From: Riptortus pedestris
Lineage: Eukaryota; Arthropoda; Insecta; Hemiptera; Alydidae
Direction of reading: 5' to 3'
NCBI GenBank assembly: GCA_019009955.1
Contig: CM032228.1
Location: 174,354,001-174,418,000, forward strand
Length of the DNA: 64,000 bases
This document shows positions 25,181-36,700 of the stretch, piece by piece. The stretch's first letter is position 1. Each line of letters opens with the position of its first letter. The translations under genes and the position numbers were made by a program. Under the pieces are notes generated by a model. The model ran no database searches and was not told the DNA's origin. It was given only the letters and a program-made list of their open reading frames with translations.

Positions 25181-25929
25181 CATTAGCAACCCAGCTAGTG
25201 ACAGAAAACTATATCTTTAAAGGAGGGATATAATTAAAAAAAATAATTTTTGGGAAAGAAAACTTGGCAATACATAAACCGGTGATGTTGAGACCACGTG
25301 ACTTTTTTTTTTTTAAGGTTTACAATGCATTAACAATAACAGAAATTTAAAGAGTTTAGCATACAATAGACTTAACGAACTAGAAACTATCAATTGGTGG
25401 ATTATCTGAAGTGAGAAGAATTGGCGAAAAAAGTCCAACAAGAGAACGTACATTTCTGTTTTATAAGGGAATAAAAAATCCATTAGGAGCTGTTGGATTT
25501 TTATTAAATAAATAAAGAATTAGATGCATTATCCACATTAAAGCATACACACAGGACATATCAATTAACTGTCAATGTAATACAAAAATTAAAATTAAAA
25601 TTATTTGATTTATTTATGATTCAGTGATATGCTATTGAAGAATTTCACTTGATCCTACAGACAGCCAGCCAAAGATGAGAGTGGAGTTTTAGACGGTCAT
25701 TGGTGAATTCAATTCTAAAATAGGTAAAAAAGATTCCGAAAAATGAGTCTGGAGTTGGTATCAGGAATGAAAGGACAGCGGTTAATAAATTTGATAGGAA
25801 GTAATAAAAGTGAAAAAATTTTACAATAAAAATTGAACTTCTATAGCGCTTGACCATAGAATTATATGAAATTTATTAATAATAGCTAATGAATGAACAA
25901 TAAATGTCGAAGTGATACTAAATATAAAA
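25181..25929. other. Intergenic stretch, no gene seen
   Basis: About 750 bp of AT-rich sequence between two minus-strand HINE-like copies. The small open frames show no recognisable protein signal. Confidence 0.35.
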
Positions 25930-26349
25930 GTCCGTCACGCAGGGGCTGCGTAAACTAAGCAGATTTCCCACGTGAAGTTATACAATAGAGAAATCTCCAT
26001 ACGAGAGCCCAACAGTTAGGACCGAACTAGCGTTTGGCGGGAAACTCACTCGTCCGTTACACTTAATAAAAATGTAAATAACTCGGTTAATATTCAAGAT
26101 AGAGAATAAATGTAAAGAACAATATTTATAGTAAATTTAATTTGCAATAAGATTGGTTCTATACAATTTTTTGATCCGACGTATGGTAACGGAGATATTT
26201 CGATTTTCGAAAATCCCCCCTCTAACCCCCCCCCCTCCCACTGGTCCGATTTCAGCCATTAACGAACTTGATCTGTCTTTTTGCATAAAACGTTTAAATG
26301 TCGAGTTTGGTAACGATCAAATAAAAATTGCCCTTAAGGGAAATCTGCT
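25930..26349 (-). mobile_element. HINE-like copy lacking block A
   Basis: The 3' end at left is complete (GTCCGTCACGCAGGGGCTGC then GTAAACTAAGCAGATTTCCC, hairpin intact). Block B follows in inverse. The right end is the 5' motif CTTAAGGGAAATCTGCT. The microsatellite and block A have been deleted. Confidence 0.8.
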
Positions 26350-26469
26350 AAAATGGCAGTAACTCAGGCCCTTGGTTGCTTAAGATAGTTGACAATATTG
26401 CTAATAAAGAATTTAGAGGATACCTTGGGAGAATTAATTTATATAAACACATATAATATTATATAAATG

Positions 26470-26474
<5 letters not shown>

Positions 26475-26520
<46 letters not shown>
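26475..26520. repeat. (TA)n microsatellite
   Basis: About 45 bp of uninterrupted TA. Confidence 0.9.
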
Positions 26521-26524
<4 letters not shown>

Positions 26525-26577
26525 CCTTTACAAACCTGATGTTATCAATACAGCAGCATTAAGTGGACGTTAATAAT

Positions 26578-26775
26578 TTCTTATTTATTAACGTCCACTT
26601 TTTACTAAGGCTAATTTGGACGGGTTATCTACAAGTTACCACCCTTTTCTAGTCAGGGTGGAACTAAGTAAACATTTGTTAAATAACAAATTTAATTCAT
26701 TGAGCACGTGGGAATGGAACCCTAGGCAATATGTTACCTAATACCAGTGTATTAATGCCTTACCTCGTAAGATTA
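26578..26775 (-). repeat. tRNA-Leu-derived SINE, copy 5
   Basis: TTATTAACGTCCACTTTTTA, GGACGGGTTATCTACAAGTT, CCACCCTTTTCTAGTCAGGG in inverse orientation; the tRNA-like half is weak. A second ~20 bp TTATTAACGTCCACTT-like inverse repeat lies just before it (ACGTTAATAATTTCTTATTT). Confidence 0.75.
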
Positions 26776-27359
26776 ACCACAGTCCCAGTTATCTACCCAA
26801 GATATGCACCACACCTCTATGATGAACGGAGTGGCACAATACAGTTATGGCAATAGAGTCTTAGTACATGCAAAAATATTATATGTTTTGTATAAATAAG
26901 TAAAATAAGCAACTTATTTTTATAATTGGAGAACACAATGTATTCATGTGTAAACGGATGACTAGGTTATTATATAATATACAATGTATTGTAGAAAACA
27001 TTAATTGGGACACAAATAACACCCTCCAACATTTCTAAATGATATTAACACTTATCAAAATCTCTGGACACTTTAAATTCAGTTCATTTGTATTTTCCGT
27101 GTTAATGAGCCGTATCAAGAGCACAATGAAATGTTTCTACCATTTAACGAATTCATGGATTCAATCTTTCAAGTCAACAGCTGGAAAACTGTTCACAAGG
27201 TAAATCTAGGTTAAGATTGTGCAATTTACCGCAGTAATCTGTATTTGTGGCTCAGTATAGCCGTGTGTGATGGTACATTAAGGTTAATACAATTAGATGT
27301 ATATATAATTTTAAGGTCAGTTCACAACTGCATTTGTGTATATACATATATGTTTGTTA
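26776..27359. other. Intergenic stretch, no gene seen
   Basis: AT-rich, no repeat family member recognised. Confidence 0.35.
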
Positions 27360-28131
27360 CCAATCTGCAGTCGCAATTATTGGTTAATCGTTACCAAACT
27401 CGATATATAAGCGCTTCATACAATACTAAAGATCAAGTTCGTTAACGGCTGAAATGACCAGGGGAGAGGTATTGAGGGGAGGTTTTTCGAAATATCTCCG
27501 TTACTATACGTAGGAGAGAAAAATTGTATAAATCCAATCTTATTGCAAATTAAATGTACTATAAATATTGTTGTATACATTTATTCTCTATCTTGAATAT
27601 TAACAGAGTTATTTGCATTTTTACGTTTTCAGTCTTACCCACCTCTACTCATGTTACGTAAACAATACTCTGTTATATAATAAACCACATTATTCCAAGC
27701 TTAAATACCAATTATTGCTTTCAAGAGACCTATATTATACGAGATGCATGCAAATATGTTCTGGTGACCCACTCCCTCTTCTTCCCAAGTTCTTGAACTA
27801 CTGAAATTTGATTGATTGAAACAAAAATTATTCTGACTCATTGTAAATGACGGTACTAGATATAGTAAATAGTTTTCAATAACCTTAATATATTATTTTC
27901 CGATATATGTGAGTAATTGTTTTTCTTTCCGGTGAGAGGTTAGCCAACCTGTTTGTTTACATTTCGGACGCTTCCCGTCGGAGGGTTACTAAAAATGACT
28001 GATAGATTTCTTATTACCGTTTGTATTTTTTCACTGAATATTCACAGTTGTGTTGTGTTACCAGTATGTAGATTTATATATTGTTAACTTCACTTGGGAA
28101 ATCTGGTTAGTTTAGCCCCTGAGTGACGGAC
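27360..28131 (+). mobile_element. HINE-like copy, 5'-truncated
   Basis: Starts in block B (GTCGCAATTATTGGTTAATC, CGTTAACGGCTGAAATGACC) and ends GGGAAATCTGGTTAGTTTAG, CCCCTGAGTGACGGAC. The left arm of the 3' hairpin is eroded. Confidence 0.75.
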
Positions 28132-28470
28132 CCGCGTTTTCGCTATCTCACATTAACCAAGATATTTGCGTTTTCTTAGTTTCAGCATTGATTAAAACCC
28201 CACTACTACACTATATATATATATAAATATATATAAAGTAAAGTATATAAATTTACTATAAATATGGTTCTATATATTTATTCTCTATCTTGAATATTAA
28301 CCGAGATATTTGCAATATTATTAAATTTGGGCCGATAACGGACGGTTGTTTCCCGCCAAAAGGTATTTCGGCCCTTTGCCGTAACTGCTCGGCTCTCGTA
28401 TGGAGATTTCTCTATTGTATAACTTCACGTGGGAAATCTGCTTAGTTTACGCAGCCCCTGCATGACGAAC
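28132..28470 (+). mobile_element. HINE-like 3' segment directly behind the previous copy
   Basis: TTGAATATTAACCGAGATAT and the CGTGGGAAATCTGCTTAGTT end, then ACGCAGCCCCTGCATGACGA and AC before a T run. The stretch with CTCGTATGGAGATTTCTCTA is shared in inverse with the copy at 25930-26349, so the two are close relatives. Confidence 0.72.
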
Positions 28471-28747
28471 TTTTTGATATCCTAATTAAAAGAATTTCAA
28501 AATTTGCAAATTTTAAGACATAAAGAAATAATGTATGTATGATTTTCTATAAAAAAAATATTTTACGCGGAAGAAAGGATTTATAGTTATATTATTAGTA
28601 GTTTAAATATTAAGAAATTGCAAAATAGGTTTTTCTACAGTGTTTAGTATTAGCTTATCTCGTTTCAAAACTGTTTGAATAACAATGGTGCGATGTCCTG
28701 TGAGCCATTTGAGACTGCTGACTAACAACTCTGGTCAGTGAGAGGCA

Positions 28748-28951
28748 ATGGGGAGGCTACGATTTCTCTGTATTGCAGTTCTTCTCTTATCAGTGTCCCT
28801 TATCACAGAGGGGGAATGGAGCTACGCCGACCCAACTGCAAAACCATCCAGCTTCATTAAGAACCTCTTGGCGAATCGGCAGGATGTAGATGACTTGCCT
28901 CTCGACCGAAAATACCTCAGTCATCCCAATAGGTGGGAATGGTGGAGCTGA
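28748..28951 (+). CDS. Small secreted protein, 67 residues, function unknown
   Basis: The frame starts MGRLRFLCIAVLLLSVSLIT, a strong signal peptide with likely cleavage after EG (residues 22-23), leaving a mature peptide of about 45 residues that ends HPNRWEWWS. The mature part has no Cys, one RK pair (residues 54-55) and no C-terminal Gly for amidation, so a classical neuropeptide is not supported. Codon composition is richer in GC than the surroundings, and an AATAAA at 29109 lies about 160 nt after the stop. The ATG is preceded by GAGGCA. The region is bounded by HINE-like repeats on the left and a SINE at 29619 on the right. I do not recognise the family; a gland-secreted protein or a lineage-specific orphan is possible. 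Confidence 0.6.
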   Translation: MGRLRFLCIAVLLLSVSLITEGEWSYADPTAKPSSFIKNLLANRQDVDDLPLDRKYLSHPNRWEWWS

Positions 28952-29108
28952 CACCAATATATTATACCATGTATTGAAGTTAGTCTTACAGTAATATTTA
29001 GTTCATTAATGTGAGAAAATCTTAAAATTTCTTTTTCTTAGTAATTGTTATTACAAATATTTTGTTTTGTTTACAAAATATGAAATCCCAGTTGTTCTTT
29101 TTACTTGA

Positions 29109-29114
29109 AATAAA
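29109..29114 (+). terminator. Polyadenylation signal AATAAA
   Basis: Exact hexamer about 160 nt downstream of the 67-residue frame, in T-rich context. Confidence 0.55.
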
Positions 29115-29618
29115 CATTAAATTAAAACTTGTTATTTTTATGCTTGGTATTTGTCATTAATTGAACATTGAAACCTTAAACTAAACTACTTATTTCATTG
29201 ATAAAATTGTTTTATCTACTAACTGCTTTAGGAACATTCAAGCTTCATGAGAGGCCTAACTATAATGTAACCAATATACACTCAACAAAAAAAAAGACAA
29301 TGCAAGTTTAAACGTTTATTTACATACTTTTTGTCTATTTTATAAATCAAACTTTTAAAAATGTAAACATGAGTTGAAGAATTTCTAGATTATTGTTGCG
29401 AGTGAGAAATTTATAAACAAATACATTTTTTTAACCCATAAATAATGCAGTGATATTTAATACTTATAAAAATTTTAATATAAACTTTTTAGTTAACTAT
29501 GAATAAAGGAACTAGTGGAATTAATGTTACATGAATTAGAGCTGCTTTTAATTGCCAAAAGTCATGAGTAGTTATTAAACATTATTCTTGGAAGTCCTAC
29601 CAAGTAATTTAAAATTAA
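29115..29618. other. Intergenic stretch, no gene seen
   Basis: AT-rich, no recognisable element. Confidence 0.35.
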
Positions 29619-29768
29619 ATTATTTATTAACGTCCACCTTTTGCAACTAAGGGTAATTGGGGCTGGTTATCTACAGGTTACCACCCTTTTCTAGCCAGGG
29701 TGGGACTAAGGATTTTATTTAATGAATTCACTAAATAAATTCCTTTGCCCAGGCGAAATTCGAAGTAA
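29619..29768 (-). repeat. tRNA-Leu-derived SINE, copy 6
   Basis: TTATTTATTAACGTCCACCT, GGTTATCTACAGGTTACCAC, CCTTTTCTAGCCAGGGTGGG in inverse; it breaks off at the B box (GCCCAGGCGAAATTCGAA). Confidence 0.85.
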
Positions 29769-29786
29769 TTTTACATTTATATTAAA

Positions 29787-30140
29787 CTCCGCCACGCAGG
29801 TGCTGCGTAAACTAAGCAGATTTCCGACGTGCTGGTAACACACTAGTGATCTCATCTCACTGCCGATTCTAACTGAAATCAAGATAATACGAATAACTCG
29901 CTTAATACTTGAGTTGCGTAAAAATACGTAGAACTACTATTGTAGAACATTAATAGTTTCCCAAGAATGGTTCTATAATATTTCACGAAGCGACGCGTTA
30001 AAGCGGGGATATTTGGAATTTTTGAATCCCACCCCCACTAAATCAATGCAATTCCAGGTTCGATTTCCGCAAATAACAATTTTTTCAAATATCGCGTCAT
30101 GAGTAAAACCTCAATAGCTGATTTCTTTATGGGAAATTCG
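29787..30140 (-). mobile_element. HINE-like copy
   Basis: The 3' end at left: CTCCGCCACGCAGGTGCTGC, GTAAACTAAGCAGATTTCC. Block A in inverse at right: CATGAGTAAAACCTCAATAG, then GGGAAATTCGC. Block B is partly diverged. Confidence 0.72.
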
Positions 30141-30319
30141 CTACAACTCCACTTTAGCATTTCCACTAGTTTTAACTCCTTATCACAGAGGAAGCTTTCA
30201 AGGGGCACCATATCTTCAGTGGCTGCTAAGCCTCTCTATAATTCGATGATATTGACTCGCCTACGAAATCAGGTGTACGTATTGGCCGAAGTGATTTTAG
30301 TCGACTTTCCTTTAAGGAA

Positions 30320-30420
30320 GCCATCGATTGAGGACAACCTCATGACAAGAATTTCGAAAAAATTCTTATAATTGCATTTCTCCTACGTAAGAGACGTCGA
30401 AAACGAGGACCGTTCAATGT

Positions 30421-30456
<36 letters not shown>

Positions 30457-30478
30457 TATATTATATTATATTATATTA
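30320..30478 (+). mobile_element. HINE-like block A fragment with microsatellite
   Basis: ATTGAGGACAACCTCATGAC, AATTTCGAAAAAATTC, GTCGAAAACGAGGACCGTTC, then (TA)n passing into an ATATT pentamer repeat. Confidence 0.6.
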
Positions 30479-31850
30479 ATAGCTGAAATGGGACCAGTAG
30501 GAGTGGAGGTTGAGAAAGAGAGATAAATGGTATGAGCAACGTCATGTCATATGTTAATACATCAAGAACCGTCTTGTTCCAAGGTTATATACGATTGTTT
30601 TCATCGGTCATTTCATGTGGAACATGAATTCTGAATGTAATAATATCGATGAACATTCTATGTTCAAATCAGGAAGATTTAAAGAACTATAATCCAAAAT
30701 CATATTTATCTCCTTTATTATATTCCGATCGAAGCATATTATTTAACCAAAGTTATTAATTAACAGAGTAATTAGCTAATATTTGTTTCTCTAACTTTTA
30801 ATGATTTGTTAAGTTAGTTATTTCTTTTCTGTATTCAGTTAACACCCACTTCGAATCATGCGATTTTTATTTAAAGCAACTATAATAAAATTATGAGCAG
30901 GCTAAATGTTTAGAACTGTTTACATAGGTGATTATGGAGAAAAATACAATAGAATTTGAGATGATGCAGAAAGAGGGAAGAAAATATGTTTAGTTTACCC
31001 AGCTCCACGTCTTGCCAAAAGAGTACAACTTCAATAGGGGGGGAGGACTGATAGTATATTTAAAGTTGAAGTCTACATAGTCATAGAGACTAATGTTTAT
31101 TATATGTATGCCCAAGTAAAGTTTGTCTACAGTGGGGTGACTCTTAACTATCTGTCCTTGAGTAGACAGATAGTTATGGGCACCCTCGTCTCTACTCTTC
31201 AGTCTGGGTTTGTTGTCCAGATATTGTCGTTTTAGTAGCCTCATGCATAGGGCAATGCGTGCCCGCTTTAAGTCCCGGGTAATGATTTTCCTGGATGGTT
31301 TCCCTGGAAGTCAGAATTTCAGCCATAGACAAGTCATGATGCATAGCATGTAGTTAGAACAATAACATTATGGCAATGGACCAGGCATTTTGTATTGCGG
31401 TCAAAGGCGCTAGAGGGGTTAATAGTGGTGACTTTATTTTATTGTAGTCATAGTTCGTGCGAGGTACCTTGATGGTTCCCTATGTTGCCGGGGAGATGCC
31501 GTCATTATTTCCTCCTTCCTTCCTTTTCACCCATATTTGTGAATTTTTCATATTTAATTAGTTGTTTATGATAATGATGAATTATATACATTTGCTGTTG
31601 TCTGTCAAATCGCTGTAGCTATTTTTCATATTTTCAATTCTTTAGAAAAAAAAAACGATTTGAGGAGTAATTACAAAAACAATGGCAAGTTTCATTTGAA
31701 GAGTAACTTGTCCTATTTTTATTACGTTTTGAATGAAATAGGTCAAATATAAGGTTTGGAAATACCTAATGCGACAGAGATATTCAATCAGTATAACAAA
31801 ATGTTGAGAGCATTTCAAGAGTTCATTAGAATGAATATAAGGAATAACTA
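30479..31850. other. Intergenic stretch with one short perfect hairpin
   Basis: Block B-like words (TAGCTGAAATGGGACCAGTA) continue to about 30520. Beyond that I see no gene. AACTATCTGTC and GACAGATAGTT (31146-31177) form an 11-bp stem. GC-richer sequence from 31.1 to 31.5 kb is unassigned. Confidence 0.4.
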
Positions 31851-32072
31851 GGCTCAGGTTAGTCGTGTGAGTTAAGGCGTTGGTCTTAATCTCACAACTA
31901 GAGTCGTGAGCTCAAATCTCGCGTGGGCAGTAGGAATTTATTTTATTATTTGGTGAAAAATCATTAAATAAAATCCTTAGTCCCACCCTGACTTGAAAAG
32001 TGTGATGGCCTGTAGATAACCCGTCTCGACTAGCCGTAGTTGCCCAAAATGGATGTGCTAAATAACAACGAA
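31851..32072 (+). repeat. tRNA-Leu-derived SINE, copy 7 (near full length)
   Basis: tRNA-like head GGCTCAGGTTAGTCGTGTGA, GTTAAGGCGTTGGTCTTAAT and B box GAGCTCAAATC, then the body AAATCCTTAGTCCCACCCTG, CCTGTAGATAACCCGTC, ending GGATGTGCTAAATAACAA. Confidence 0.88.
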
Positions 32073-32908
32073 TGAACGTATCTCCATCAACTTCGAATTC
32101 TTACAAAAGAAGAAAAAAACTAGCATGCTGCTAGACAATGACTTTGCACCTAGACTGGAGATGACGAAAGTGAAATGAATGAGAATTATCTGCTAAGATA
32201 CGTTATGAGCTGTTCTGATATCATACAAAATCGTTGACACTGCGATGGTTCTCAACCCCCATCTGCATTGATCTCTCTCTTTCACAGCACCCATCCCGAA
32301 CCAAGATTGTCACCAACATGTGCCAACAATGTCTTCGCTTTCCCATTGTTCTCTAAAGAACTAGACTAATAGTACAGGGTAGGTCAAAAAAAAACTCCGT
32401 GTCTTATACTAGTGGTAATCGCAAAGTTTCTAGTCGCCAGATCCAGTACTGACCCAACACAAATCCTTTACAGGATCATCCTCGTTAATTTTGTATTAAT
32501 CAGTTATCACATGTAATTACAATGCATTCATTTCTCGCCTGTCAAAATTATCATAGGTCTGTCAGTAGACAATACAGAGCTAGTGCAAACCAACATTATA
32601 TTCATACGACTTCTTAACCTAATAGTGTGGCTAAGTATCCTCCTGGACGTAGCCTTTTAGGCAATCTCCTGGAATTCTTTCACTTCACCCCATCAATCTC
32701 CAAGAAATTCAAGTCTCCAAGATTTCACGCGAGCTGAACACCCTTCTATTCTCCCACCATATTATTATCAATTTGCCTTTGATAACAGGTCTAAGAGCAC
32801 AAAACTTGAAATTTTAACTCGACATGGGATGTTTAGTGACTCTGATGCTTTAAGTGAAAATCGCATTAGTAAGAGAGCGGGCACAAAAAAGATAGAGAAC
32901 TAAAAACG
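32073..32908. other. Intergenic stretch, one lone transposon-like end
   Basis: TACAGGGTAGGTCAAAAAAA near 32374 looks like a Tc1/mariner-type terminus, but no inverse partner is visible. No gene seen. Confidence 0.3.
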
Positions 32909-33215
32909 TCTTTCACGCAACTAAGCAAATTTTCCCCGCGCTAGTGATCTCATCTCACTGTATATTCATTATTTGAAGAAAAAATACAATGAGTAGAAGT
33001 GAGGTTTTACTGAAGGTAAACTGAAAACAAGAAAGTACGAAGAACTGGCTTAATATTTGAATTATGAAAAAAATGTTTCGAACAACAATTTTTCGATTCG
33101 ACCCATAATAATGGAGAAAGTTTTGATTTTGGGGCATTTATAGACATTTTCGAAAATTTCATCTTCAAAATGAACTCGTCATGTACCAAGCTCAATAGCT
33201 AATTTTCTATTAGTG
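32909..33215 (-). mobile_element. Degenerate HINE-like copy
   Basis: The 3' end at left is eroded (GTCTTTCACGCAACTAAGCA, hairpin arm lost). At right, block A in inverse: ATTTTCGAAAATTTCATCTT, CGTCATGTACCAAGCTCAAT. Confidence 0.55.
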
Positions 33216-33701
33216 ATTATAAGCAAAATTTAGTCCCAAAAATGAAATACCTGTATTTCTGCCCATGAAGACCAACTTATTTTTCAATCAGAAAACAGAC
33301 AAAGTAAATCATTTTAAAATTATTTAATTTTTATTTTGAAGAGAAGGATAAACACAGATAAGGAAATTTGTAGGTTTATTAAAAGTTTTTAAACCGTTAT
33401 AGGAAAAGTTATGTTAAATATAGCAATTAACTGGAATAATTGATGGAAATGTCGGATGAACAACTAACAGAATGCTTAAAGAACACTTTAGATCAATTTA
33501 AGCTCTAGACAATTATGATTTAAGTAAAATATGTATTCCATTGTTATTGATAGATTTTCTGTGTGTGCCATCTGCACTCCAAACCCAAACCGCATGTAAC
33601 AAATCTCACCAACTTGAGGCAATACAATATCACAAGGCAAGGGCAGATTGATAGAAAAGAAATAACTTAAAAAATAACATTATTTTTTTTTTTTAGTAAA
33701 T
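33216..33701. other. Downstream flank of the 273-residue gene
   Basis: AT-rich, nothing recognised; it ends at the T run and polyadenylation signal of the minus-strand gene. Confidence 0.35.
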
Positions 33702-33707
33702 TTTATT
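33702..33707 (-). terminator. Polyadenylation signal AATAAA (minus strand)
   Basis: TTTATT on the plus strand, only 24 nt beyond the stop of the 273-residue gene, followed on the minus strand by an A-rich run. Confidence 0.6.
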
Positions 33708-33730
33708 ATAAAAGTACAAAAATATAAAAA

Positions 33731-36700
33731 CTAACTTTTCATTTGTTGTGATACAACATTTTGAGTTTTTACTGTTTTTGGTTTTTCAGACTCTTGTTTT
33801 ATTTCACCAACTTTACCCTTTAATTCAGCGATTTCCATATCCTTTTCCTTGATCATCTTGGTTTTTTCGTCGCATTCTTTGAGAAGATGCTCGTAATCTT
33901 CCTTTGACTCAGGTCCTTTGAGGACAGGTTCTTGCTCCTCTGCACTTCTGAAACCTGGTGGAGTAAGCCAATTCCTAGGGATCATGTTTGGTGGATATAC
34001 TCCGACAGGTGGCTGGAAGGGAAGCATAGGTGCAGCCATCATAGGGGGCGGCATGGATCTCATGGCATGCTCGTGTGGGCATGGTGGCGTTGCTTGCCTC
34101 CAACCCATGTTGTCCAGCTCCATAGGTTGTCCTAAGGCTACCAGGCCGTCACCAACCGACTTGGGTATGTACATAGGTCCAGAGAACCTAGGAAATCCTC
34201 TGTTGCAAGGAGGTCCAGCATCTTTGCCTGCGCCTATAAACAAAAAAAAAAAGAATAAACTATAATAATGTAACATAAATTAGTAAACACTGTTTCTCCA
34301 GTGTAAGCATGCTGTTAGCAATTAAAGAAGGGAGTATTTTGGTTTTATTACACCTTTGTCCGAAGTAAAAGAAGTATTGTATTCTCGAAAATTTTCGGTT
34401 TTCAGACTTCAACGGAATTATTCGTTATGGCCCTCCCAGAGCCCATTTTGGTTAGTTTCGGCTTGACGTCCATATAACCCACAAAGGGGTTGCCCTTATA
34501 ATATAGCCTTAGAAAGTTGAAATTTCATATTTGAAATAGTTGTTACCTGAAAGAAATATATTTCCATTCCAGTCGAAACGAAAGATATCATGGAATGTAA
34601 TTCATAGATCTTTTTATGATCAAAAAGAGGTTCTACACATTTTTATTTTACTTCTAGTACATGCAGACAATTTTTTTTTTTATTTTCGCCCTCTCCTAAA
34701 CCTCTCTCCCTCTTTAATTGATTTTGATCAAAGTGAGAGGAGCACAATTAGACGTTAAAGCAATCTTGAATATGAAATTTCAAATTTCTAAAGTTGCCGT
34801 TTTTGAGTTATGAGACATTATGATATGTCAATATGTACGTATAAACGAGCACACCGATACTAGTCAAAATGGGTCCAGGGAGGGTCAAAACGTTTAACTC
34901 CGTTGAACACCGAATATCTTAACACCGAATATTTTCAGGATAGCTATACTTCCTTTACTTCGTACAAAGAAGAAAACGTAAGAATACTATGCAAACAACG
35001 CTTGAAATTGAACTGTACAATGTAATGTTTAGTTATATAGTAGCTTGAAGATGTAGTGACTAGTGTAGGAGGAGAGGGAGTTCACAAAATGAATGAAACG
35101 AAAAGTAATAAAAACTCAATAATATAAGTGACCCCGTCCATATTTGTGCAAGAGAAACATTTATATAATCAGAATTGTACAGCATTATAATGTTAATAAG
35201 ATTTTTGATATAGCAGGTCATTGAGAAAGGGGGAGAAAGTTACTAATAGCTTATTACTTTTAATAATGTTATATATATTATACAGGAGTAATATATTGGC
35301 TGTCCTGCTTAAAACTAACAGAATCCTCTTCTCAATTCATAAAAATGGTTTTATAAAACGTTGGCTTCTTATCATCTCTTTCGTACTTCAGTATAAGAGC
35401 GCGATAAATAGAAAAAGAATTGCAGAAAATAAAATCATTTCAATTTACAGAATTTAACAACAAAACAAACCAAATTTTAATTGTAGTAATTAAACAAATG
35501 TATGCAAAATAGGTTTGCAGATAGTGGCCGTGGAATTTATAATAGAAAGGAAATAAATAAATATTTTTTGGTGGAATCTAACCATTTCTTTCTTAAGTTC
35601 ATCAAATTCATATGTCACATATAAAGTGGAGAATAAAATAGAAATTGAAGAATAATGTAAAAAAGTTGAACTTTAAATGATATATTATAAATAATGGTAA
35701 GTAAAGGAACTCAAAAGAGCCCACATCGTAATCCAAATGATGAATCAATTACTAGGCTGGGGTTTAATTCTGTATAATGCTCCCCACCCCCCTGGAAAAA
35801 TAAAGAAAAGTGTTAGTGATCATGGAGGGTTGACCACGCCTGGGGACACCTACACTAATTGATTTTGAATAATGTGGCTGATTTGACAATAACTATAGAT
35901 AGTAACTGTAGGCTGTCGAGGATCTCTTAAATATTCAAGAGATAATTACGTAAATTAAATAAGGAACCATAGGTATACATATTTATGGGCAATTTATTTA
36001 TTGCATATGCTTTAGAAATGAAATTTCACTGGTGCAGTACGGAAAGTAGATATAGTAGAATAGGGATAATGTAAGTACTCCAGGACATGCTAGATTGGTT
36101 TAAGCCCAAAACAAATATACATAAAATAAGAAACAAAACAAAGAAAATACAAAAATTGGAAACAACATAGTTATAAAACTAAAACGGTTGTGTTAACTAA
36201 CTGGGAGTGGGGGGAGTTAATGACCTGAATAATTGCAGATAGAACAGTTCAAGGAAAGCATGCTATACCAAACAAAATAAGGATGTATACTAACAAAACT
36301 ATAAGTATTAAATCATTGGTTTGGAATGCTTATTCTGTATGAAAATATTCTACTCTTCAGAGTTGTGTATAAAAAAACCAATAGAAATGTAGATTTCTAC
36401 GCAGAATCTCAAGAACGATTACTAAAAAAAAAGAAATAAAGAAATCTAACATGTAAGTGCTAAATGAAGTATCTATTCGAATGACAGGCTTATGAAGATA
36501 ATGAGGAAAAGGAGGGAGAAGCAACTTGGGCATATCTTAAAGAACAATAACTCATCAAAAATGTATATGAAGGTATGATTATTGGTGTTAGAATGATTGT
36601 TGGGAGAAATGTGATTAGAAAGCCTTTTTTTTAAGGAGAATCAACCATCTCTTGGATGCAGTAGACATAGTAAAATGAATAGCATAGCCTCCAAAAGAAA

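Noticed and set aside
33918..34265. Plus-strand frames of 115 and 67 residues over exon 2 of the secreted protein
   Set aside because: Antisense shadows of the Pro-rich exon; the minus strand has the splice and polyadenylation signals.
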